Shown here in pieces: positions 25,368 to 34,164 of a DNA stretch of 64,000 nucleotides (the stretch's first letter is position 1; the number at the start of each line of letters is the position of its first letter). The DNA lies in NCBI RefSeq assembly GCF_008935055.1, contig NZ_CP043028.1, positions 695,501-759,500 on the forward strand, read 5' to 3'. The translations under genes and the position numbers were made by a program. Origin of the DNA: Pseudobutyrivibrio xylanivorans. Its GTDB lineage: Bacteria > Bacillota > Clostridia > Lachnospirales > Lachnospiraceae. Under the pieces are notes generated by a model. That model was not told the origin of the DNA and ran no database searches. It saw only the letters and a program-made list of their open reading frames with translations.

Positions 25368-26726
25368 CTACTGATTAACAGCCTCTGTAATTACCTGTGC
25401 CATGTAATCAATCATTTCATCTGTCATTCCTGGATATACACCTACCCAGAATGTATTGTTCATAATGTATTCTGTGTTCTCAAGCTCACCAACTACTCTG
25501 TAAGCATCTGTGTCACGAATTTGGTCGAAGCAAGGATGCTTAATAAGGTTTCCAGAGAAGAGAAGTCTTGTCTGAACATTATGATCCTCGATGTATTTTG
25601 TTACATCGTTTCTCTTAACACCACTCTCAGGCTTTACTGAGATAAGGAAACCAAACCAGCTTGGCTCTGAATTCTCGGCTGGAGCTGGAAGAATAAGCTT
25701 ATCTGCTGCTGAGCTGTTTGCAAGTGCATCGTGAAGTCTAGCCCAGTTGTGACGACGTCTCTCGATGAAGCTTGGGAACTTCTTAAGCTGCTCAACACCC
25801 ACTGCTGCCTGAAGGTCTGTAACCTTAAGGTTGTATCCAAAGTGGCTATATACATACTTGTGATCATAGCCCTGTGGAAGCTGACCATACTGTCCATCAT
25901 ATCTGTGGCCACAGAAATTATCCTGACCTGAAGGGCAGATGCAATCACGACCCCAGTCACGGTATGAGAGGATAAGTCTGTTAAGCTGTGCGTTATTAGT
26001 GTAAACGCATCCGCCTTCACCCATTGTCATGTGGTGTGGTGGATAGAATGATGATGTACCAATATCTCCCCATGTACCTGAGAATCTTGTCTCACCATCA
26101 ATTGTGTACTTAGTTCCGAGGGCATCACAGTTGTCCTCTACAAGCCATAAATTATGCTTCTCACAGAAAGCCTTTACAGCCTTTAAGTCAAATGGATTTC
26201 CAAGAGTATGAGCAATCATTACTGCCTTTGTCTTTGGGCTAAGTGCTGCCTCAAGCTTTGTAACATCAATGTTGTACTGTGGAACAGTAACATCAACAAA
26301 TACTGGAACTGCACCATACTGAATCATAGGTGTAACAGTTGTAGGGAAGCCTGCTGCAACAGTGATAACCTCATCGCCTCTCTTAATCTGTCTGTCACCA
26401 AGCTCTGGTGCTGTAAGTGTCATAAATGCAATAAGATTTGCTGAAGAGCCTGAATTTACAAGGTGCGCAAACTTAACACCAATCCACTGAGCGAACTCCT
26501 TTTCAAACTGATCTGAGAAACGACCTGTTGTAAGCCAGAAATCAAGCATTGCATCTGTAAGAGACTGCATTTCCTTCTCATCATAAACTCGGCTTGCATA
26601 GCTAATTCTATCGCCTGGCTTAAAGTTAGCCTTCGACTCCTTTGGCTCCTTAAAATCATGATAAAAATCTGCTACAAGCGCCTTAATTTGTTCACGTGCC
26701 TCTGCTTCATTTTTCCAATTTGACAT
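25368..26726 (-). CDS. rfbH: CDP-4-keto-6-deoxyglucose 3-dehydratase (RfbH/DdhC/E1-like)
   Basis: This is a 452-residue member of the DegT aminotransferase fold. The catalytic Lys is replaced by His in SSFYPPHHMTMGEGG (H231/H232), the hallmark of PMP-dependent E1 dehydratases. A [2Fe-2S] cysteine set is visible as C200, C262, C264 and C272, with the C-x-C-x7-C core in DCICPSGQDNFC. The enzyme removes the 3-hydroxyl of CDP-4-keto-6-deoxyhexose to begin 3,6-dideoxyhexose formation and needs a reductase partner, not seen in this window. Together with rfbF it defines a CDP-dideoxysugar branch. CDP-glucose 4,6-dehydratase (rfbG/ddhB) is also absent from the window. Confidence 0.9.
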   Translation of the reverse strand: MSNWKNEAEAREQIKALVADFYHDFKEPKESKANFKPGDRISYASRVYDEKEMQSLTDAMLDFWLTTGRFSDQFEKEFAQWIGVKFAHLVNSGSSANLIAFMTLTAPELGDRQIKRGDEVITVAAGFPTTVTPMIQYGAVPVFVDVTVPQYNIDVTKLEAALSPKTKAVMIAHTLGNPFDLKAVKAFCEKHNLWLVEDNCDALGTKYTIDGETRFSGTWGDIGTSSFYPPHHMTMGEGGCVYTNNAQLNRLILSYRDWGRDCICPSGQDNFCGHRYDGQYGQLPQGYDHKYVYSHFGYNLKVTDLQAAVGVEQLKKFPSFIERRRHNWARLHDALANSSAADKLILPAPAENSEPSWFGFLISVKPESGVKRNDVTKYIEDHNVQTRLLFSGNLIKHPCFDQIRDTDAYRVVGELENTEYIMNNTFWVGVYPGMTDEMIDYMAQVITEAVNQ

Positions 26727-26752
26727 AAAATACCTCTTATCTTTCTACTGTG

Positions 26753-28657
26753 TTATTCATATCTTCTAAATTCATTTATATCAATGTTCTCTCCCTCGAA
26801 TTTTCTGGTCCTTGTCAAATGATTACTATGTAGCATATCTGCCAAATCTATTCCATCATTCGCATTTATATAGACTATATCCGATTCAGAAAGAACTTTG
26901 TCAACATATGTATAATCCCACATATCTGACCAATCAGTCATGGCAGATTGTGAATCCCCTCCATCGAAGTAATAAAGTTCTGGAACTCCTACTCCCATAG
27001 AAACAACGCCTTCTTCTCTCCACTCTTTGAAATTAGAAGCATCTCTTTCCAATGATTCTATTTCCCAAACAGTTGCAATACGATTATCAATAGTTCTACC
27101 AATAGATACAACACACTCAACAGACATTGCACAAATCAAAAGCAATGCAATAGTGTCCGCAGAAATCAGATTATCTTCTTTTGTAAAATATCTATTTGCC
27201 ATGACAGCCAATACTATAACCAACTGTACATAACTTATAGTGACATTATTAAATGCCTGACGATTGATAAAATACAAAAGAACCAACAATCCGGAAATAT
27301 CAACTGAAATAACTATTTTTTCCTCTAATGAGAAACTGTATTTTTCATCAAAAAACTGTCTGGAGATTATAGGGAACAGCGTACATGTAAACACAAATAC
27401 ATATAACACATACCAATACACTGGAGACTGCATTGGTGTCCGTAAAAATCCATCCATATAGCTTGTGGTAGCCAATGGGAAAATATAAGTCCCTACATCC
27501 AGCCATTCTCCACCAACGGCAATATTGTATAAATTTGTAAAGCAATACGATAATGCAAAGCAAACGGCTATCTCTGCCAAAAACAAACATAGCCTTTTAA
27601 CAATCACAAGTATTTTCCATTGCCATTCTTCAAATAAATCGATGGCTATAATAGAAACAATTGCAAACACACCTGTCTCTATATTCCACATTATTGCTAA
27701 TGCTCCAAGCAAAATCTCCAATGGATACTTGAAAACACCCAGCTGTTTTTTATTCTTTAATATCACCCATCCTATAGCGACTATTGGAAACAACACTCTG
27801 TGAGGAAATACCTGGAAATAATTTCCACCAGCTCTGTAGACTGTTTCATTTGCAAGAACAGCAACACCAGCAACGAAAAATAGTAAATCATTTTTTACCA
27901 CTGTATTTATGATAAGCATTGCAACCAATGTAGTTAAAAAAACTATAAGAGACACCGTAAGCATCACAGCTTTCAAATCATCTCCAAATAGCTTCACTAA
28001 TGGAAGGTACAATATTCCATAGTGCCCATAAATAGATTGAGCATTATTGCTATAAGGAACACCATGAGCAACATTTATTATGGAATTGACATATGCATGA
28101 ATATGCCACAAACCACCAGCCTCATCTTTAAAAATGTTCAACGAATATGACAGCCATGCCGTCACAAACGCAACTAGGAGCGAAACAAAGGCTCTAAAAA
28201 CATTTTTTCTATCTGAAATTGTCTTTTCATTTATAGACTTCATAAGGTAAATCATCAAACCAGCACATCCCAAAAGAAGTAAACTGTATACCTTATGGTC
28301 AATCAGGTCTCTTAATAAATTATCATTTCCGCCTGCAATGATATTAGCCTCTTCTCTATACATAATGAAAATGTATAGCAAAGAAAAAAACATAGCGGCT
28401 ATTCCTATAACTCCATTAAGCCTTTTTCCAAATGAACATTTAGACAATAAAACATAAATAATAAACGAAATGAGCAAGGTGAAAAAATAGGAAAAATAAT
28501 TATAATTAAATCCTAATATTTCCCCTGCCTCATTCCATTTACTTTTGTATGCAACCAAGAATAAAGCTCCGAGTATTTCCAATAACAACAGTCCAGCTAA
28601 ATCCACGTTGTTCTTGTCAATAATGCCATTTGCTATATTCTTTATTTTATCTTTCAT
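26753..28657 (-). CDS. Polytopic membrane protein, GT-C-like, unassigned
   Basis: This is a 634-residue protein with about a dozen hydrophobic helices and a soluble tail (about 545-634). I do not recognise the family firmly. The loop HAYVNSIINVAHGVPYSNNAQSIYGHYG lies after the sixth or so helix and has the polar, aromatic character of lumenal loops in GT-C transferases. The tail with ELYYFDGGD may be extracellular. I chose ATG 28657 with GGAAGG upstream; the long frame beginning inside rfbF lacks a site. It starts one base after the rfbF stop. A role in transferring a lipid-linked sugar is inferred from topology and neighbours only. Confidence 0.6.
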   Translation of the reverse strand: MKDKIKNIANGIIDKNNVDLAGLLLLEILGALFLVAYKSKWNEAGEILGFNYNYFSYFFTLLISFIIYVLLSKCSFGKRLNGVIGIAAMFFSLLYIFIMYREEANIIAGGNDNLLRDLIDHKVYSLLLLGCAGLMIYLMKSINEKTISDRKNVFRAFVSLLVAFVTAWLSYSLNIFKDEAGGLWHIHAYVNSIINVAHGVPYSNNAQSIYGHYGILYLPLVKLFGDDLKAVMLTVSLIVFLTTLVAMLIINTVVKNDLLFFVAGVAVLANETVYRAGGNYFQVFPHRVLFPIVAIGWVILKNKKQLGVFKYPLEILLGALAIMWNIETGVFAIVSIIAIDLFEEWQWKILVIVKRLCLFLAEIAVCFALSYCFTNLYNIAVGGEWLDVGTYIFPLATTSYMDGFLRTPMQSPVYWYVLYVFVFTCTLFPIISRQFFDEKYSFSLEEKIVISVDISGLLVLLYFINRQAFNNVTISYVQLVIVLAVMANRYFTKEDNLISADTIALLLICAMSVECVVSIGRTIDNRIATVWEIESLERDASNFKEWREEGVVSMGVGVPELYYFDGGDSQSAMTDWSDMWDYTYVDKVLSESDIVYINANDGIDLADMLHSNHLTRTRKFEGENIDINEFRRYE

Positions 28658-28658
28658 T

Positions 28659-29435
28659 CTACCAAACCTTCCATGGTGCCTTTCCAGTGGCAAGCATTTC
28701 ATCCAGCTTTTCCATTTCGTGTTTTGTATCCATACACTGCCAGAAGCCATCGTAGGTAAAGCTCATAAGCTCGCCCTTTGCAGCGAGCATTTCAAGCGGT
28801 TCGCGCTCAAATACAGTGCTGTCATCCTTGATGTAATCAAAGATTTCTGGCTGAAGAACCATATATCCAGCATTGATAGGTACTCCGTCAGATGCCTTCT
28901 TCTCACGGAACTTTCTAACCGCATTATCACCACCGATATCAAGAACTCCCTTTGATTGATCCTGACGAACAGCAGTAAGTGTGGCAATTTTTCCATGAGA
29001 CTTGTGGAACTCAACAAGTTCATTGATATTTACATCGCAAACGCCATCACCATAGGTCATCATAAATGGTTCATCACCAATATACTTCTGTATACGTTTA
29101 ATACGTCCACCTGTCATAGTATTAAGTCCTGTATCTACAACGGTGACCTTCCACTTATCAAGATACTGGTCATGAACAATGATGTTCCTTTCTCCATTTG
29201 TGTAATCAAATGTGATATCACTGTTATGTAAGAAATAATCAGCAAACCACTCCTTGATTACATGCTGCATATAGCCTGCGCAAATTACAAACTCATTGTA
29301 TCCGTAGTGTGAATACTCCTTCATAATGTGCCAAAGAATTGGCTTTCCTCCAATTTCAATCATTGGCTTTGGTTTGTATTGAGATTCTTCGGAAATACGT
29401 GTCCCGAATCCACCTGCTAAAAGAACTACTTTCAA
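28659..29435 (-). CDS. rfbF: Glucose-1-phosphate cytidylyltransferase
   Basis: This is a 258-residue nucleotidyltransferase, the normal length for RfbF/DdhA. The signature LAGGFGTRISEES with KPKPMIEIGGKPILWHIM gives the CTP-binding loop and the conserved Lys. MMTYGDGVCDVN holds the metal-binding Asp, and INAGYMVLQPE, FEREPLEML and YDGFWQCMDTKHE complete the family pattern. It makes CDP-glucose from CTP and glucose 1-phosphate. The start is a TTG with AAGGAG upstream. The 98-base gap before it is the largest on this strand in the left block and holds a promoter-like site, so rfbF may head its own transcript including rfbH and the aldolase. Confidence 0.92.
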   Translation of the reverse strand: MKVVLLAGGFGTRISEESQYKPKPMIEIGGKPILWHIMKEYSHYGYNEFVICAGYMQHVIKEWFADYFLHNSDITFDYTNGERNIIVHDQYLDKWKVTVVDTGLNTMTGGRIKRIQKYIGDEPFMMTYGDGVCDVNINELVEFHKSHGKIATLTAVRQDQSKGVLDIGGDNAVRKFREKKASDGVPINAGYMVLQPEIFDYIKDDSTVFEREPLEMLAAKGELMSFTYDGFWQCMDTKHEMEKLDEMLATGKAPWKVW

Positions 29436-29490
29436 AATAATTTCTCCTTTGTATTATTTTCTATTCTCAAAAATGTCCATATGCTTAACC

Positions 29491-29499
29491 ATTGTAGCA
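29491..29499 (-). promoter_or_regulatory. Possible extended -10 promoter upstream of rfbF
   Basis: The minus strand reads TGCTACAAT, an extended -10 element, about 56 bases upstream of the rfbF start. No good -35 sits at the usual distance, which extended -10 promoters tolerate. A small hairpin with ATTGCT/AGCAAT arms lies just upstream. This is a suggestion based on one motif and the long gap. Confidence 0.35.
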
Positions 29500-29533
29500 C
29501 ATCATTGCTTGTTATTACAGCAATAATGACTTT

Positions 29534-32128
29534 TCACATATTTTTCACAATCTTAAACATGCCGCCATCAATAAGCCACGGTAAAAATTTTTGTCTTGCA
29601 TTGATTGTTTTATTGTTTAGTTCAATGTAGTTATTAACCCTTGAAAGGGTATTTTCATCTATCAAACTTCCACTACCCGTTTTAATAACTTCATTTGTGA
29701 AGCAGTTTTCCGTTTTTCCGCCATAGTCAGCTGCCACACCATATTTATTTGCACCTTCCATATTTACAAATGCAACACAGTTTTCTATGGTTCCACTGTT
29801 CATGGCTGCTATACCTCCAACCCTATAGCCATATAAAAGGCCATTTACATAGCAATTGGATATTATGCCTGTTCCAGAAACATCATATGCAATTCCACCT
29901 ACGATAGAACCAGCGATATTACAATTCTCCAAATTTACATTGTAAATCTGACCGCTAAGTCTTCCGAAGAGTCCCATATTTTCATCATTGTCAGATAGTG
30001 AATAATAATTTTTTATGCTATAGCCCTGTCCATCATAAACACCATCAAATTTCACATTATTTCTTCCCCATCCAACAGGATTAACCGAAGTCACTCCATC
30101 AAACTCTATGTCTGCTGTCTGAATAAAATGCACACCTGAAACAGAATTGCCAGAATTAACTATCTGCTGTAGTTTTCTCCAGTCTTCAACTGAAGCTATC
30201 TGATAAGGATTGCAACTACTTCCCTTCCCAGCGAAACTATCTTCCAAACCATATGAACGGTTAATCGTTCCGAATATCACAACAATCACCGCTGCAGCTA
30301 TGCAGACAATTTGAACTTCTAATGTTCTCCTAATTCTTCCTTCAAAAATCGAACCAACCAATATTTTAAATACTATAATTACAATCACAGTATTTAAAAC
30401 AAATGTTGTAACATTCATAGGACAATCGAGATTTTTCCTTTTACTAAAGGAATCAACCCATGACCACATTGGTAATATCAAAATAGCCTGCAACAATCCA
30501 AGTAAAAATGCATCTATCTCCGCCTTTTCTTCGTCACTTTGATTCATATATACCACTGCAGCTGGAATATAAAGCATTAATGTATAAGTAAATGAAAAAT
30601 ATGGGAACCAAATACATGCTGTAGCAATCAAAAATAGTCTTTCCCACTCTCTTTTACAAAATAGTGCAGCGACCAAAAGGACAACTAACATTACAGCAGG
30701 AATCCATCCATAAAGCTCACCTTTGACACCTAACATGGTTCCAAGTATTGTTGTAAAATTTCTGATAGAGTAATTTCCACCTACACCATTACTTGTCAGG
30801 ACATCATTGGCAGCTGACATGCCACCTAGCCATTTTATAATAGTTACTACTCCATCAAAATAGAAGTATGGAATAACAAATGTAAAAAATCCCATAACCG
30901 CCAAAGCAACTGTCTCTTTCCATTTCTTCCTTCTTAGAGTAAGTAAACCAAACAATGCTGGGTAAAGCTTGATACTGGCTGATAAACTCAATGCAAAAAA
31001 AGCTATATATCTAAGCCTTTTATCCTCAGCATTATATAATGCCAAGTACACCATAAGAAATGCAAAAGAAACCATGATAAGATTTCCTCTTTCTACTGTG
31101 CACAATATTGGTCCTGACAACAAAAGTAACAATATATTTTTCCTGTCACTTTCACTATTAAGAATTGATTTTACAGAGTATGCAATCAAAATAAAACATG
31201 CTACAAAGATTAAGACAAATCCCATCATAGCTATTTCATTGTCTCGTAGATTAATTGCATTTTCCCCTAACATGACAGCATTGTTAATTGGCATTCCAGG
31301 ATTACTAATAAATGCTTTCATAGCTGACAGGATAACAAAACACATTGCTGGCCAGTTTGCCTTCAAAATATATACATCATCCGCAAATGTCAAACTAAGC
31401 ATGTTAAAATAATCCATGAAAACATCATCCAGATTCTTATGGAAATAACCAGCTAGATAATAACTTTTTGTCACACCCATAATTATCACTGAACAAATTC
31501 CTGTGACAAATAAAGTCTTCCAAAATATGCTGTTCTTATTTCTCCCAAATAGATTTGAGGCAATCCACAAGAGTGTGTACATAACACCTACTAAAGCAAT
31601 CCATGCTACAAAACTCTTAACCAAAAATCTCTTTGAAAAAAGCAGCTTTCCATTACCAAATTCAATTCTATTTAAAGTGAAATCCGCATAACCATCTTCT
31701 GCTCCGATAAACTGAAGCTTCACCGCACCAACATGTTTGTCACTTTTAAATTCAATTGTTGTATCATCCTGTGAAACTATAAGCTTCTTTGAATAATTAG
31801 CTGAAAACCCCTCTTCATATGGATAATATGCCCTCACAATAATTTTTTCAGCATCTTCAGGCTTCATATTAATTCGTATAGACGTATATGAGCTGTTCAT
31901 CGGTACGACGATATACGAATTAGCTCCTGTGGAATGAAAGTCATTACCTTCAATCGATAAATTGTTAACTAGGATTTCATCCCACTGCTCATAGGTTTGC
32001 ATAGGAATGATTGTCTGAAAAAAAATGTTTCCAGAATAAACAATCTCTAAAAGCATAATAGTAGCAATTATACTTGCTACTATTACCCCCTTTATATTCA
32101 CTTTTTTTAGCAATTCTTTTATCTGCAT
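29534..32128 (-). CDS. GT87-like membrane glycosyltransferase with C-terminal GLUG-like repeats (paralogue)
   Basis: This is an 864-residue protein laid out like the 12110 product. It has a signal-anchor helix (13-33), a beta-rich outer domain (about 35-160), and a GT-C membrane part with DDVFMDYFNML, VERGNLIMVSFAF and IKLYPALFGLL. A C-terminal GLUG-like domain (about 625-864) contains FAGKGSSCNPYQIASVEDW, VNPVGW and VYDGQGYSI. The last domain is very similar between the two proteins, while neighbouring genes differ. It probably transfers a polyprenyl-phosphate-linked sugar outside the cell. GAGGAC precedes the ATG. It lies between rfbF and a pair of GT-C-like paralogues. Confidence 0.78.
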   Translation of the reverse strand: MQIKELLKKVNIKGVIVASIIATIMLLEIVYSGNIFFQTIIPMQTYEQWDEILVNNLSIEGNDFHSTGANSYIVVPMNSSYTSIRINMKPEDAEKIIVRAYYPYEEGFSANYSKKLIVSQDDTTIEFKSDKHVGAVKLQFIGAEDGYADFTLNRIEFGNGKLLFSKRFLVKSFVAWIALVGVMYTLLWIASNLFGRNKNSIFWKTLFVTGICSVIIMGVTKSYYLAGYFHKNLDDVFMDYFNMLSLTFADDVYILKANWPAMCFVILSAMKAFISNPGMPINNAVMLGENAINLRDNEIAMMGFVLIFVACFILIAYSVKSILNSESDRKNILLLLLSGPILCTVERGNLIMVSFAFLMVYLALYNAEDKRLRYIAFFALSLSASIKLYPALFGLLTLRRKKWKETVALAVMGFFTFVIPYFYFDGVVTIIKWLGGMSAANDVLTSNGVGGNYSIRNFTTILGTMLGVKGELYGWIPAVMLVVLLVAALFCKREWERLFLIATACIWFPYFSFTYTLMLYIPAAVVYMNQSDEEKAEIDAFLLGLLQAILILPMWSWVDSFSKRKNLDCPMNVTTFVLNTVIVIIVFKILVGSIFEGRIRRTLEVQIVCIAAAVIVVIFGTINRSYGLEDSFAGKGSSCNPYQIASVEDWRKLQQIVNSGNSVSGVHFIQTADIEFDGVTSVNPVGWGRNNVKFDGVYDGQGYSIKNYYSLSDNDENMGLFGRLSGQIYNVNLENCNIAGSIVGGIAYDVSGTGIISNCYVNGLLYGYRVGGIAAMNSGTIENCVAFVNMEGANKYGVAADYGGKTENCFTNEVIKTGSGSLIDENTLSRVNNYIELNNKTINARQKFLPWLIDGGMFKIVKNM

Positions 32129-32155
32129 CTTCGTCCTCTACGCATGTTCAATCAT

Positions 32156-34138
32156 CTACTGCTTTTCGATAGTAATATTATAAAACTCTGCTGTCTCCTC
32201 AGTGCCATTTGTAAGATAGAACTGAATATCTTCCACTGTATTTGTGATAATTAAATCTATAACTTTACAATCTTCGCTTTCTGACACCACCTGCGCAGCA
32301 ATATTACCCTGCGCCTGCTCTGAGCTCACATCAGTTCCACATACATTCAAATTCTTTCCATTAATCCTAACTGTATAATGACCAGCCTGCAATGAATCAT
32401 AAGGTCCATGAATTATAGCGCCCAACGTAAGATAAATAACATCTGGAGTTCTAACACCTAAATCATTAAAATCCATTTCTCTAGGAACAAGTACTCCATC
32501 GTGTGTGCCATCCAGTAACGTATCAGCTACGTCATCATTTTCAAACACATATACCACTAAATTAGTTGTATAGTATTTATCTATATCGTTATCAAAAAGA
32601 TATGCATCGTTTATAACAAATCGTTCGTATGGAAGTCCAATTATTCTATCAATAGGATCACCAGAATAATAGTCTAAAACCAAACCATTATCCTCTGCCT
32701 CTGTTAATAGCAAACAAGTCTTTCCCTCTTTCTTCTCAAAAACATGCTCATCTACATGCCAGTAATATTTCATCAACCCCAGCTTAGCAGGACTAACTCC
32801 AGCCACAGTTAATTTCCCATCAGAATATATCTCCAATGGATACCCAGGCCAATATGTAGCATAGACTTTAGTAACTCCCTTGTCTAAAAGCTGTTGGCAA
32901 ACTGACTCCTGTGCATTCAGCTTATCCTTCCAACCAACAGTAACTTTTAGAAGATTTAATGAATACGTCATCGTAATCAGAAAAAGTGCTACAACAATAA
33001 AAATATTTATCACGATTTTCTTTTTAGTAAATACTCTATATAAGTAGCACCCTGAGAGCACGATACAAACATATACTACGCTTAACACATATCGTTCTGA
33101 TGTCTGCGAACAAAGTATCACCGCTGCAAGCATAATTGCGTTATGCAAAAAACCAAACAGAACATACAGACACTCAAACTTCTCCATGTTCTTGAAGTAA
33201 CATAAAAGCATTAACGGAAAAACAACGCAAATCAACCCCGTAGCAATAATAGCCATGGCATTGAATGTAGCATTTCCATCGGCTCTATATCCAAAAATAG
33301 TAATTGCATTTCGAACTGTCAGCTTAATATTCAATATGATGCTTTCTGGATTAAGTGATATTGTAAACTTACTATTTCCATTTGCACTCATATTTCTGGA
33401 AATATTTATATATCGGTTCAATAAAAAACCTAACGCGAACGGTACTATTATCATTGCTGTCGCCACACCATACTTATGTGTCAGATCTTTTGTTGTATAT
33501 CTTTTATCTTTTGAAATTATGTAAAGAATAAATTCCATTCCTAAAACAAACATCATAGGAAGGAAATACTCTGCAATAAATCTTTTTCCACCTGTAAGCA
33601 TTAGCAATAAAAGTATAAAATGAACTGCCCACCATTTTTTACTCTTGAGCTCATCAGACCATAATCCCAAGAAGATTCCCACAACAAAAGTAAGTGCAAC
33701 CATCTGTGGGCAATAAGCTGCCTGGTACAAATTCATATCTCTGGCATTATCACTGCTAATAAACACACAGAACACAGGCAGCATAAATGCCCATGAATTA
33801 TTCTTAAACAGCTTTTTTGAAAGCCATATCATACCGCTGCCAGCCAGTACAAAGGATATAGCTGATGATAATGCTCTGGCAAAAGGCTTATTCTTTATAA
33901 TAGTCATCATCAACAAACTTATTGGTAAAGTATTAAACGTATATACTTCACCATTTACGCCATTCCATGACTTTGGATACAAATTACCTGTTGCCTTCAC
34001 TGCATTTAAAAAACGAATGGATATTGCACTATCGCCATGTATATACGTCTGACCATATGTCATTATCGTATATATAGCCGATACTGCTGCAATAAAAGCA
34101 GCAAAATATATAAACATCCAACTTCTATTTTTCTTCAT
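32156..34138 (-). CDS. GT-C-like polytopic membrane protein, paralogue 1 of 2
   Basis: This is a 660-residue protein with about 10-12 helices (10-420) and a large soluble C-terminal domain (about 425-660). The first outer loop TYGQTYIHGDSAISIRF holds an Asp that would suit the catalytic position of GT-C enzymes. The C-terminal domain has a beta-sandwich-like end (GPYDSLQAGHYTVRINGKNLNVCGTDV and VEDIQFYLTNG). The neighbouring 34165-36135 protein matches it throughout, so the two arose by duplication. AAAGGA precedes the ATG. No family name is certain. A sugar transferase acting outside the cell is inferred. Confidence 0.6.
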   Translation of the reverse strand: MKKNRSWMFIYFAAFIAAVSAIYTIMTYGQTYIHGDSAISIRFLNAVKATGNLYPKSWNGVNGEVYTFNTLPISLLMMTIIKNKPFARALSSAISFVLAGSGMIWLSKKLFKNNSWAFMLPVFCVFISSDNARDMNLYQAAYCPQMVALTFVVGIFLGLWSDELKSKKWWAVHFILLLLMLTGGKRFIAEYFLPMMFVLGMEFILYIISKDKRYTTKDLTHKYGVATAMIIVPFALGFLLNRYINISRNMSANGNSKFTISLNPESIILNIKLTVRNAITIFGYRADGNATFNAMAIIATGLICVVFPLMLLCYFKNMEKFECLYVLFGFLHNAIMLAAVILCSQTSERYVLSVVYVCIVLSGCYLYRVFTKKKIVINIFIVVALFLITMTYSLNLLKVTVGWKDKLNAQESVCQQLLDKGVTKVYATYWPGYPLEIYSDGKLTVAGVSPAKLGLMKYYWHVDEHVFEKKEGKTCLLLTEAEDNGLVLDYYSGDPIDRIIGLPYERFVINDAYLFDNDIDKYYTTNLVVYVFENDDVADTLLDGTHDGVLVPREMDFNDLGVRTPDVIYLTLGAIIHGPYDSLQAGHYTVRINGKNLNVCGTDVSSEQAQGNIAAQVVSESEDCKVIDLIITNTVEDIQFYLTNGTEETAEFYNITIEKQ

Positions 34139-34164
34139 AACTATTTATCCTTTGAATATTTCTA

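Noticed and set aside
25634..26020. 128-codon minus-strand frame within rfbH
   Set aside because: It overlaps the conserved rfbH core in another frame; the rfbH motifs show which frame is real.
30969..31412. 147-codon plus-strand frame inside the 29534 gene
   Set aside because: It is antisense to a strongly supported membrane transferase, lies in a skewed third-position frame, has no ribosome site and no family features.
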